Below are positions 26,818-35,326 of a stretch of 64,000 bases of DNA, piece after piece; position 1 is the stretch's first letter, and each line of letters begins with the position of its first letter. The notes below the pieces were generated by a model that was given only the letters and a program-made list of their open reading frames with translations, was not told where the DNA came from and did no database searches. The stretch comes from Streptomyces chrestomyceticus JCM 4735. Its GTDB lineage: Bacteria; Actinomycetota; Actinomycetes; Streptomycetales; Streptomycetaceae. Location: NCBI RefSeq assembly GCF_003865135.1, contig NZ_BHZC01000001.1, positions 1 to 64,000 on the forward strand. The letters run 5' to 3'. The position numbers were made by a program, and so were the translations under genes.

Positions 26818-28085
26818 GCGGTCGGCCTCTCGTCGAGGACGCGGACGAGCTTGCCGGAGCGGGGGTTGACCGCAAGGTCGCCGTTCCGGACCCATTCCAC
26901 GGTCAGCGGGTGCACCATGCCGGCGCGTTCGCTGTCGGGGTAGAGCGGCCGGGCGGTGTTGAGCGCGGTGACGATCTCCCTGGCGAGGACGTCGAGTCCG
27001 GCCGGGTCGTCGTCGCCGGGCGCGGTGGCCAGGCGCAGGACAAGGCCGTCGCGGCCGTTCCAGCGGCGGACGACGAGCTGGGTGCCGGTGACGCGGCCCT
27101 CGGTGTCCGCTTCGGCGACGGCGGCGTGGGCGTCCTGGGTGTAAAGGGAGACGGGTCCGACGCGGACGCCTTCCTCGGCCCGGCCGAGGATGCGGAAGTG
27201 GCCGGCCGCGGGGTCGGTCCACTCCGCCCGGTCGCCGGCGGGGTAGCGGATGACGGGCATGAGGCGGCGGAAGAGGCTGGTCACCAGGACACGGCCGGGG
27301 CGGCCGGCCTCGGTGACGGGTTCGCCGGTCGTCTCGTCGACGATCTCGACGAGGGTGTGCGGGCTGAACGCCCGGTGCACGCGCGGATCGGGGCCGGGCA
27401 CGGGACGGCCGAGGAGGCCGGCGTCGACGCTGGCGTAGCCGAGGGAGCGGGGCTCGGCGTGCGGGAAGCCGGCGGCGAGCAGGCGCCGCTGGTCGTCGAA
27501 GAGCGCCTCGCCACCGAAGAACAGCAACTCGACGGAGTGAAGCTGACGACCCGTCGCGACCAGGTGTTCGGCGAGCCGGCACAGGGTGGTCGGTGTACCG
27601 GCCGCCACCTGGGCGGCGAAGTCCGCCAGGGTGGACACCGTCGACTCCAGCGGGGCGGCGCCGCCGATGGGCAGGCGCACATTGTCGACGGGGGCCTGGG
27701 CGAGCGAGTCGAGGACGAAGAGGAAGCTGGCGTAGAGCTCGCCGGCGTAGAAGAGGTCGGCGACGCGGTGTCCGGGGCGCAGTCCCGCGTCGAGGAGTCC
27801 CTGTCCGAAAGCGGCGGTGAATTCCCGCCATTCCTCGCGTGTGTAGCAGGAGAACTTCGGTGCGCCGGTGGTGCCGCCGGTCTTGTAGACGACGGCTTCG
27901 GAGAGGGGCCCGGTCAGAACACGATTGACGTGGAGGGCGTTCGCCTGCCAGAACGCGTTCTGGTCCACCAAGGGGAGTTGCGTGAGGCACTCGACCCGGT
28001 CGGGAAGTCCGGCGTAGAGCTCGGCGTAGAAAGGAGAGTTATGACGGGCGAAACGTATGAGGTCCGATAGCTGGTGGACGTACAT
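26814..28085 (-). CDS. PaaK-like acyl/aryl adenylate-forming ligase
   Basis: 423 residues, first gene of the operon (ATG 28085). It is related to phenylacetate-CoA ligases. The N-terminus 'LIRFARHNSPFYAELYAGLP' is typical. The ATP loop is 'YKTGGTTGAPKFSCYT', followed by 'LLFFGGEALFDDQRRLL', 'SLGYASVDAGLLG', 'LVTSLFRRLMPVIRYPAGD' and the C-terminal lysine region 'NPRSGKLVRVLDE'. It should activate a carboxylic acid as an adenylate and perhaps make a thioester. With the LuxE-like protein and the LuxC fusion, the operon encodes three adenylating modules. Confidence 0.83.
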   Translation of the reverse strand: MYVHQLSDLIRFARHNSPFYAELYAGLPDRVECLTQLPLVDQNAFWQANALHVNRVLTGPLSEAVVYKTGGTTGAPKFSCYTREEWREFTAAFGQGLLDAGLRPGHRVADLFYAGELYASFLFVLDSLAQAPVDNVRLPIGGAAPLESTVSTLADFAAQVAAGTPTTLCRLAEHLVATGRQLHSVELLFFGGEALFDDQRRLLAAGFPHAEPRSLGYASVDAGLLGRPVPGPDPRVHRAFSPHTLVEIVDETTGEPVTEAGRPGRVLVTSLFRRLMPVIRYPAGDRAEWTDPAAGHFRILGRAEEGVRVGPVSLYTQDAHAAVAEADTEGRVTGTQLVVRRWNGRDGLVLRLATAPGDDDPAGLDVLAREIVTALNTARPLYPDSERAGMVHPLTVEWVRNGDLAVNPRSGKLVRVLDERPTA

Positions 28086-28237
28086 GCAGCCTTTGCCTTG
28101 TGGGTGACAACGCGGGGTACGCAGGGTTGGGCGGCATGACGAGGGTCGGTGCTCGCCGCCTGCCTGCCGGGCGTCGCGTCAAGCGCGGTGCGCCGGCCCA
28201 TCGGGTCGGTCACTGTCGACCTGACGCACGATCATAA

Positions 28238-28254
28238 CCTTTGTGGTGTAAAGG
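28238..28254. promoter_or_regulatory. Possible operator upstream of the PaaK-LuxC operon
   Basis: An inverted repeat CCTTT-N7-AAAGG in a short AT-rich patch about 150 bp before the operon start. The adjacent 'AAGGAATATA' could be part of a promoter. Bases 28086-28458 contain no gene otherwise. Confidence 0.35.
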
Positions 28255-28458
28255 AATATATCGCACCGTCAGCACTGCTTCGTACGACCGTTGAGAGTTG
28301 AACGCGAATCGCCGGGGTCGTGACCGGAAACCGGATCCGGCTCAGCGAGAATGCGGCCGATACCTCATACAAATACGGCGTCCGGTATCAGCATTCGAAA
28401 GGTTCGCCGAGCAGTCAGGGTTTTACCGACCGCAGCAGGCCGAGGGGGCCGGCCATCC

Positions 28459-28644
28459 TCATCTTGTGGCGGCCCCCAGCCACCAGCGGCGCAGCACGCC
28501 CAGCAGCTCGGTCTCGTCGGCCTCGCCCATCTCCCGGTAGAACTCCATGCGGTCGGCCGGCGGCAGGGCCGCGGCCACCGCGTTCTGGGTGCGGGGCAGC
28601 GGCGGCGGACCGCCGTCGCCGTGGTGTACCGGCTGTGCGCTCAT
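28459..28644 (-). CDS. Small protein, possibly DUF6247-like
   Basis: 61 residues from ATG 28644. A Pro/His-rich start is followed by 'AVAAALPPADRMEFYREMGE' and a final 'LGVLRRWWLGAATR'. This end resembles short Streptomyces proteins of the DUF6247 type, whose role is unknown and which are sometimes found beside toxin genes. None is visible here. Confidence 0.5.
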   Translation of the reverse strand: MSAQPVHHGDGGPPPLPRTQNAVAAALPPADRMEFYREMGEADETELLGVLRRWWLGAATR

Positions 28645-29685
28645 GAACTCATCCTTCCGACAGCGTCGAGTCTGCCGTCTGGCGGCGGGGTGCGCGAGTG
28701 GCGACGTTACAAGTGGGAAGTTCGCAAGAGGCTGGTGTTGACCGCTTCGGTGGTACGCCCCGTTGGCGGTCGGGGGCCACCTCCGTCCGGGTAGGGCTTC
28801 TCTCGCCGGGGCATCGGTGGTGTGGGCAGGCCGTTGTGTGGGTGTGCGCACCTGTACATGCGACTTCGGCTTCATTGCGGGACCGCGATGTTGACCGTCG
28901 GCCTGCTTCGCCGCGTGCAGGCACGGGCCGACAGGAGGAAGCGCCGAGGCGACGACGGAGCCGTCAGTGATGTGCTGCGCTCCCTGGCCTGCCGGTTGCA
29001 GGGCAGCGGTCCACGATTCTCAGGGGGAGCGACTGTGGTGTGAGGTCTTAGAGGTGACTTCGTGCAGCTCAGCGCCAGTGAGTCGAAGGCTAGTGACTGC
29101 AACAGGTGTGGTGCCCACCCCGATTCAGATGAATGGCGGACCTGGGGGTGGTTGACGACAAGGCGGCAGGGTGTGCAGTGTCAGAGCCAGCAGAACCTCT
29201 CTCCTCCGAGCACGGGCCCGTCCCCACACATTCCGGGGAAACTCGCACCAGCCGCTGGCCGCCGCTGGCTACCTCAACGAGGTCGTAGCAGCAGGTTGCC
29301 ACCAGTCGTTCCGGCACGGGCAGATTGTCCGGTGTCTGCCGACGGTTCCTCACGGCCGCGAAGCCAGGACACATTGGCGGCGATTACGACGATGCCGTCG
29401 TGGTGCGGTTCCGTCCTGACGGCTATCGCCGTCAACATCGAGCGCCTCAGCGGACTGCCGCTGGCCGAGGAAACTCTTAGCCCCGCCGGCCAACTGCCTT
29501 TCGGGGAAACACGCCCTCACCCCCGTGGCGTCATACGCAGCGACTGACTTGCCGACGTGCGGCAGGTGGCGGGACGTACCTCAGTGCCACCGGCCGATCG
29601 GCTGCCTGGCACCCGCCGACCGGGTGGCCGGTGTTCCGCCTTGAGGTGTACGGAGAGGGCCGCTGCCGCTGCTTACGGTTCCCGT
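28645..29685. other. Gap without intact genes
   Basis: About 1 kb. In one frame 29390-29500 reads 'LTAIAVNIERLSGLPLAEET', which resembles the C-terminus of an IS4/IS1182-type transposase and may be a remnant. Otherwise I see nothing coding on either strand. Confidence 0.3.
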
Positions 29686-30269
29686 ATGGAGCAGCCCACG
29701 GAATTCCTCATGCCGCAGAAGGTCACGCCGCTGGTGAACTGGTACGTGGTCACGGCGCCGGAAAGTGGTGCGGTCGTCGTTCGCGGAGCAGAAGCGGTTC
29801 GCGCTGAAGGAGGAGCTGACTCTGTGATCCGACGAGGACCGCACCGGGGAACTGGGCGGCTTCAAGGCCCGCAAGGTGATCGACCTCGGGGGCCACGTAC
29901 GACGTCCGGGGCGCCGACGGAGAGCCCGTCGGAACGTTCCGCAAGGGCGTCAAGGCTCGCTGCTGCGGTCCACCTGGCGCCTGACGCGGGGCGGCCGGGC
30001 CGCCGTCGGCAAGGAGCGCAGCGTCGGTGTCGCGCTGGCGCGACGGGCGTGGGAGCTGGCCGACGCGGTCGTTCCGGTCATTGCCGTGCCACCCGCGCCG
30101 TTCGTCTACCACTTCGACTTCGTACGCGACGGAGAGCCGGTGCTGGCGGTCGGGTGGAAGTGGGGGGATACGGGGCCGGTACGTCATCCGCGTCCAGGAC
30201 CCGGAGCTGGATACCCGGTCCCTCGCGCTGTGCATGGCCGTGGGACTGGATGCCCTACAAGGGCGCTGA
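29686..30269 (+). pseudogene. LURP-one/tubby-like protein, multiply frameshifted
   Basis: Pieces of one protein are spread over all three frames. From ATG 29686 they read 'FLMPQKVTPLVNWYVVTAP'; then 'FAEQKRFALKEEL', followed by a stop; then 'GGFKARKVIDLG' and 'YDVRGADGEPVGTF'; then 'SLLRSTWRLTRGGRAAVG', 'FVYHFDFVRDGEPVLAVGWK' and 'GRYVIRVQDPELDTRSLALC'. In order these match the LURP-one-related (PF04525) beta-barrel family found in actinomycetes. At least three single-base slips and one stop are needed, so the gene is dead. It lies directly upstream of the lanthipeptide precursor. Confidence 0.65.
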
Positions 30270-30449
30270 CGCCCAATACCCCGCCGGGCGGGTGGCACGG
30301 ACCGGCCGTTCGGAGGGGCCGGAATTGTCAGAACGGCGGGTTTCGGCAGGCCCCCGGGCGTCATTACGTTTCTTGTGGCCCGCCTCCGGAACTTCGCCGG
30401 AGTTCCTTTCCTGGCGGTCCTTTTGCACGGAATGAAAGGTGCTTTTTTC

Positions 30450-30632
30450 ATGGACGAGTTCAACCTTGACGCCCGCGTGATTGTTTCTGCCGACCCGGTC
30501 CAGACGCAGCTGTCCCCGGTGGCCAGCGTCGCCTCCCGCGTCGCCAGCAAGTGGGTCGCCAAGCAGACCATCCGCCAGACGATCAAGCTGACGGCCGCCT
30601 GTGCCGCCGTCCGCACGAACGGCAAGTGCTGA
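30450..30632 (+). CDS. lanA: Class I lanthipeptide precursor peptide
   Basis: 60 residues from ATG 30450 (GAAAGG box upstream), immediately before lanC and lanB. The leader has the FNLD box at residues 4-7, the motif read by LanB enzymes in nisin-type precursors. The core probably begins around residue 24. It holds Ser at 26, 29 and 33, Thr at 40, 44, 48 and 56, and only two Cys, at 51 and 60. The natural rings are Thr48-Cys51 and Thr56-Cys60, leaving three Ser and two Thr without a thiol partner. The core is strongly basic (Arg30, Lys34, Lys38, Arg42, Lys46, Arg55, Lys59), reminiscent of Pep5/epilancin-type lantibiotics. The cleavage site is not obvious. Confidence 0.85.
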   Translation: MDEFNLDARVIVSADPVQTQLSPVASVASRVASKWVAKQTIRQTIKLTAACAAVRTNGKC

Positions 30633-30662
30633 CCCTACTGCCGATCGCGTCCGATCACACGG

Positions 30663-30687
30663 GGCCCTCCAGCAGAACCGGAGGGCC
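30663..30687 (+). terminator. Hairpin between lanA and lanC (attenuator-like)
   Basis: GGCCCTCC, a 9-base loop, GGAGGGCC. It lies 30 bases after the lanA stop and before lanC. Such a partial terminator would let the precursor be made in excess over the enzymes. Confidence 0.65.
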
Positions 30688-30746
30688 TCTCCGGATAACC
30701 CGGGAATCCAGAAGCCGAGAACCCGAGAACTCCCAGAGCCCACCCC

Positions 30747-32018
30747 ATGCACCCGAAGCCCCTGCTGCCGTACAGACTTGCCGCGCGCGCCCACACCGTC
30801 GCGGACCTGATCCGGGAACGCCTCGACAGTCCCGCGAGCGCCGACGCGTACGCCGCGCGCGCCGCCGGGCAGAGCGACGTGTCCTTCTGGCACGGTGCTT
30901 CCCTCAGCGAGGGCCACGCCGGGCTGGCGCTCCTGCACCTGCACGCCGCCCGTACCGCCCGCAGCGACGAGGAATGCGAGCAGTCGCTCGACCGCGCGTT
31001 CTCCTTCGTACGCGCCGCGTTCGCCGCTACCCGGAAGCGCGCGCTCACGCACCCGGGACTGTTCGATGGAACCGCCGGACTCGCCTTCGTCCTGCGCGAG
31101 GCCTCGGCCGACGAGCCCCGCTTCCTGCCCAGCCTCGCCGCACTGGACGAGCAACTGTGCCAACAGGTGCTCGCTATGGACCTGCCCCACGGCCCGGAAG
31201 CCGTCGCCGACCACCACTACGACCTGATCTACGGAAGCGCTGGCCTCCTCACCCACCTGTGCGCCGTCCGCCCTCCGACCCCGTCGGCCGAACAGGCACT
31301 GCTGCGGTGCCTGCGTCACCTCCTGTGGGTCGGCGCCGACCGCCGGTGGGCCGTCCAGGGGCGGCTCGACACCGGCAGTTCCCACGGAGCGGCGGGCATC
31401 GCAGCCGCCCTCGCCAAGGCCTGGCGGTACGGCCACCGGCTGCCCAGACAGCGCCAGGTGACGGACCAGCTCGTCAGGTGGCTGCTGGCGGCCGGCACCG
31501 GCGACGGGCGACAGCTCCAGTGGCCGCGATACGTGGCCCTGGGGCCGGACGCGGACCCGGATCGCGCCGGTGCGGCCGAAACCGCCCCGGCCTGGTGCCA
31601 CGGGACCGGCGGAGTGGCCGCTGGGCTGCTCGCCGTCGCCGGTGCGACCGGTGACCAGGCCCTGGAGACACGGGCGTGCGCCGCGCTCGACGGGCTGCTC
31701 GGCCGGGTGGCGGCGGGGGACGTACCGCGTTCGCCGACCGTGTGCCACGGCCGCGCCGGACTCGTCGCGCTAGCCCACGAGTTCGCCACGCACGGCAGCG
31801 CCGGGGCCGCCCGCGCGATGCCCCGGCTCGTGACGGACCTGGTCGCGGCCGCTGACCCCGGACAGCCCCTGGTCTACCGCGACCACGAGACAACCGGACA
31901 CCTCGTCGACAACCCCGGCCTCCTCACCGGCGCCGCCGGAATCGCCCTCACTCTCCGCGCCACCGCGACCGGCGCCGGCCACCGGCCGGCCTGGTGGCGG
32001 GTGCTCTTCCCGCGATGA
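30747..32018 (+). CDS. lanC: Lanthipeptide cyclase LanC
   Basis: 423 residues from ATG 30747. LanC adds Cys thiols to dehydrated Ser/Thr. The zinc ligands are visible as Cys in 'WCHGTGG' near residue 282 and the Cys-His pair in 'CHGRAG' near 331. The barrel glycine motifs 'LSEGHAGLALL', 'LFDGTAGLAFVL', 'IYGSAGLLTHL', 'HGAAGIAAALA' and 'LLTGAAGIALTL' are in order, as in family members. The stop overlaps the lanB start by ATGA. Here LanC precedes LanB, whereas nisin-type operons often have B before C. Confidence 0.92.
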   Translation: MHPKPLLPYRLAARAHTVADLIRERLDSPASADAYAARAAGQSDVSFWHGASLSEGHAGLALLHLHAARTARSDEECEQSLDRAFSFVRAAFAATRKRALTHPGLFDGTAGLAFVLREASADEPRFLPSLAALDEQLCQQVLAMDLPHGPEAVADHHYDLIYGSAGLLTHLCAVRPPTPSAEQALLRCLRHLLWVGADRRWAVQGRLDTGSSHGAAGIAAALAKAWRYGHRLPRQRQVTDQLVRWLLAAGTGDGRQLQWPRYVALGPDADPDRAGAAETAPAWCHGTGGVAAGLLAVAGATGDQALETRACAALDGLLGRVAAGDVPRSPTVCHGRAGLVALAHEFATHGSAGAARAMPRLVTDLVAAADPGQPLVYRDHETTGHLVDNPGLLTGAAGIALTLRATATGAGHRPAWWRVLFPR

Positions 32019-35000
32019 AGGCGAGCGGCCGTGGCCGCCTCCCAGTGACCATGACGACGACGGACAAGGACCCCACCCGCCTCATGCCGCAGTACGAAGC
32101 TCTCGACTTCCACCTCCTGCGCGCCCCCGCTCTGCCGGTCGACGTCTGGCGCCGGGCGCTCGCCGACCACGACCCCGGCCGGACCCGGGCCCGGCTGCGC
32201 GCCATGGCCGACGACCCCCGCGTACGCCACGGGCTCGTCGCGGCGGGCAGCGGGCTGCTCGACGGGCTCGCCAGGACCAGGGGCGCGGACAGTGCTACGC
32301 AGGGGTGCGCGAGCGGCAAGGCGATACGGCGCGTGCACTCCCGCGCCCTGCGCTACCTCACCCGCATGAGCACCCGCCCCACCCCCTTCGGCGCCTTCTC
32401 CGGCGTCGCCCTCGGAACGTTCGGCGCGGCCACCACCGCCCGCCTCGGTGACACCGCCCTCGCCTCCTCCCGCCTGCGCGCCGACATGGGCTGGCTGCTG
32501 GCCCTCGTCCGGGACCTGGAAGGCGACCCGGAGGTGCTCGGGCAGCTCAGCGTGTCCGTGAACGCCATGGCGTACCAAGTGGGCGACCGCCTGGTACTGC
32601 CCTTCTCCGACGTGCACGGCAACGCCGACCGGCGCTCCGTACGGGTGCGCCATACCGCGCCGCTCGACCACATCCGGCGGCTGGCGCCGCCCGCCGCACC
32701 CGTGCCCTGTGCCGACCTGATCGCCGCGCTGACCGAACGGTTCCCGGCGGCCGGGCGAGAACGGATCACCGTGTTCGTCACCGAACTGGCGGGACTCGGC
32801 CTGCTCGTGACCGACCTGCGGCCGCCCGTCACCGAGCCCCGCCCCGCGGCGTACGTCCTCGGCCGGCTCACCGCCATCGGCGTCGCCCACCCCGCTGTCG
32901 CCGCACTGCGCGAGATCGTCAGCCTGACCGCCGACGCCGTCTACGGCGACACGGGCGCCCTGGAGAAGCTGCGCCTCACCCAGCGCACCCTCGTACCCGG
33001 ATACCGGTACCAGCCTTTCCAGGCCGACTCCACCCTCGCCACCCCCGGCCCCGCCGAGACGGTCCTCAACCGCCAGGTGGCCGACGAGATCGCCGAAGCC
33101 GTCGGCTGCCTGGCCCGGCTGGCCCAGGCGGCACCCACCGGATACGACCATCTCGTCCCCTACCACCAGGCGTTCATGGAACGCTACGGAACCGACGCCC
33201 TCGTACCCGTACTCGAACTCCTCAGCGCCGAACGCGGCCTGGACGCCCCCAACGGCTACCTCAACCCGCCCCGCGCCATGGTCATGCAGCAGCCCGGCAG
33301 CGAAGGCGACCCGCACACCGCGCGGGCCCTCGTCGCCCTGGCGTCCGAGGCGTGGCGCAACGGGGCCGAGGTGGTGGAGCTGAGCGACGAGGTACTGGCC
33401 AGGCTGCTGCCCGCCGACGCCGACGGTGATCACCGTCTCGTCTGCCCGGGTATCGATGCGTATGTCCAGATTGCCGCCGCCGGACCGGACGCCATCGACG
33501 CCGGTGACTGGCACGCCGTGCTCAACAGCGACGGTCTCGGCGAGGGCGGACGCACCTTCGGACGGTTCTGCCACCTCCTTCCGGAGGCCGCCACCGAACG
33601 GCTTCGCGCGTACGCCCGGGAACGCGAGGCCCTGGAGCCCGACGCCGTGGTGGCCGAGCTGGCGTACCTGCCGGGCAACGGGCGCGGCGCCAACGTGGCG
33701 ATCCGGCCCGCCGTCCACACGTACGAGATTCCCGTCAACGTCGCCCCCGCCGGGGCAGCGGACCGGACCATCGGCCTCGATGACATCCACGTCGGCGCCA
33801 CCGACGACGGCTTCCGGTTGTACTCGGCACGCCTCGGCCGCGAACTGGTCGTCGTCCAGAACCACATGCTCAGCCCGCTCGGCGCCCCCAACGTGTGCCG
33901 CTTCCTCCTGGAGGTCTCCCGGGCCCGGTATACCATCCCCACCGGCTTCACCTGGGGGCCTGTCGAGGGCGCTCCGTACCTGCCGCGCGTGGCGCGGGGG
34001 CGGGTGGTCGTGCGGGCGGCGGAGTGGAACCTTTATCCGGGCGCGCAGAGCGGTACGGGTACGGCTATGAGCGTTGCCCCGGTGCCCGGGCCCGTGCTCC
34101 GTACGGCCGCGGACGTGACCCAGTGGCGCCGCACCTGGAACGTCCCCCGCCTCGTCTACCTGGCCGACGACGACAACCGGCTGCTCCTGGACCTCGACCA
34201 CCCGGCCTGCGTGGACGAGCTGCTGGCCGCGCTGTGCACCGCCGCCGAGCAGATCACGCTCCAAGAGGCGCTGCCGGGGCCGGACCAGGCGTGGCTGCGC
34301 GACAGCGCCGGACGCGGCCACTTCTCAGAGGTCGTCGTCCCGCTGCTGGCCAGGGGACGCGAAGGCCGTGAGTCCTGTGAAGCCCGTGCGCTCGGTGAAC
34401 CCCGTGAGGTCCAAGAGGCACACGGATCCCATGCGTCCGCGCAGGACCGGATACGCCACAAGGTCCACCCCGCCGCCCACCCCGTCCACCTCCCCGGCTC
34501 CGAGTGGTCGTACCTGAAGCTGTACGCCGCCCGTGAGCTGCACGACGAGATCGCCGCGGTCGAACTGCCCGGCGTCATTGAGGGCCTAGCTGACGCGGGC
34601 GCCGTCGTCGACCGGTGGCTCTACATCCGCTACGCCGACCCCGACCCGCACCTGCGCCTGCGGGTCCGTACCGCACCCGGTTCGCCGCCCGCCCTGGGCC
34701 CGCTCCTGGACGGGTGCCGCCCGCTGGTCGGCCGGGGCCTCGCCGAGCGGATCGAGGTCGCCACGTACCACCCGGAAGTCAGCCGGTACGGCGGGCCTGC
34801 CGTGTACGACCAGGCCGAGCAGGTCTTCGCGGCCAACAGCTCCGTCTCCACAGCTCTCCTGCGCCTCCTGTGGGACGGCGAGCCCGGCCTGCGGCCCGAG
34901 GCGGTCACCCTCGCCGCCGTCGACGCGCTGTACGTGCAGTGGGGCCTCGATGTCCGCGAACGGCTCGCCGCCATGCCGAGGCCCGCCGAGGACCCGGAGG

Positions 35001-35326
35001 CCCGCGAGCAGTACAAGAAGGACCGCGACTACCTGTGCGAGCTGCTCGCCCCCTGGGACCGCCGCCCGCACCCCCTGGGGCGTATTCACCACGAGCGCCT
35101 CGCCGCCGTACTCGACGGCCAGGCCGGAGCCGTACGGGCCGCAGCCCGGGCCGTCGCGGCAGCGGAGGCGGCCGGGACGCTGTGGGGCACCCGGGACGCG
35201 ATCCTGGCCAGTCTCGCGCACATGCAGGTCAACCGCCTGCTGCCGATGGACCGGGCCGCCGAGAACCGCTGCTACGTGGTGTGGGGGCACGTCCTGAACT
35301 GCCTTCGAGGGAGGCCCCGTGACTGA
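32015..35326 (+). CDS. lanB: Full-length lanthipeptide dehydratase LanB
   Basis: 1,103 residues if read from ATG 32015, which overlaps the lanC stop; ATG 32051 is an alternative. LanB uses glutamyl-tRNA to glutamylate Ser/Thr and then eliminates glutamate. The N-terminal dehydratase part shows 'SRALRYLTRMSTRPTPFGAF', 'KLRLTQRTLVPGYRYQPFQA' and 'QNHMLSPLGAPNVCRFLLEV'. From about residue 828 the SpaB_C-type elimination domain begins with 'EWSYLKLYAARELHDEI' and 'DRWLYIRYADPDPHLRLRV'. Both domains are on one chain, as in class I lanthipeptide systems and unlike split thiopeptide enzymes. A low-complexity linker with Arg/Glu repeats lies near 780-825. Confidence 0.93.
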   Translation: MKASGRGRLPVTMTTTDKDPTRLMPQYEALDFHLLRAPALPVDVWRRALADHDPGRTRARLRAMADDPRVRHGLVAAGSGLLDGLARTRGADSATQGCASGKAIRRVHSRALRYLTRMSTRPTPFGAFSGVALGTFGAATTARLGDTALASSRLRADMGWLLALVRDLEGDPEVLGQLSVSVNAMAYQVGDRLVLPFSDVHGNADRRSVRVRHTAPLDHIRRLAPPAAPVPCADLIAALTERFPAAGRERITVFVTELAGLGLLVTDLRPPVTEPRPAAYVLGRLTAIGVAHPAVAALREIVSLTADAVYGDTGALEKLRLTQRTLVPGYRYQPFQADSTLATPGPAETVLNRQVADEIAEAVGCLARLAQAAPTGYDHLVPYHQAFMERYGTDALVPVLELLSAERGLDAPNGYLNPPRAMVMQQPGSEGDPHTARALVALASEAWRNGAEVVELSDEVLARLLPADADGDHRLVCPGIDAYVQIAAAGPDAIDAGDWHAVLNSDGLGEGGRTFGRFCHLLPEAATERLRAYAREREALEPDAVVAELAYLPGNGRGANVAIRPAVHTYEIPVNVAPAGAADRTIGLDDIHVGATDDGFRLYSARLGRELVVVQNHMLSPLGAPNVCRFLLEVSRARYTIPTGFTWGPVEGAPYLPRVARGRVVVRAAEWNLYPGAQSGTGTAMSVAPVPGPVLRTAADVTQWRRTWNVPRLVYLADDDNRLLLDLDHPACVDELLAALCTAAEQITLQEALPGPDQAWLRDSAGRGHFSEVVVPLLARGREGRESCEARALGEPREVQEAHGSHASAQDRIRHKVHPAAHPVHLPGSEWSYLKLYAARELHDEIAAVELPGVIEGLADAGAVVDRWLYIRYADPDPHLRLRVRTAPGSPPALGPLLDGCRPLVGRGLAERIEVATYHPEVSRYGGPAVYDQAEQVFAANSSVSTALLRLLWDGEPGLRPEAVTLAAVDALYVQWGLDVRERLAAMPRPAEDPEAREQYKKDRDYLCELLAPWDRRPHPLGRIHHERLAAVLDGQAGAVRAAARAVAAAEAAGTLWGTRDAILASLAHMQVNRLLPMDRAAENRCYVVWGHVLNCLRGRPRD

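Noticed and set aside
31874..34321. Long minus-strand frame opposite lanB
   Set aside because: It shows no domain pattern, whereas the plus strand has clear LanC/LanB motifs.
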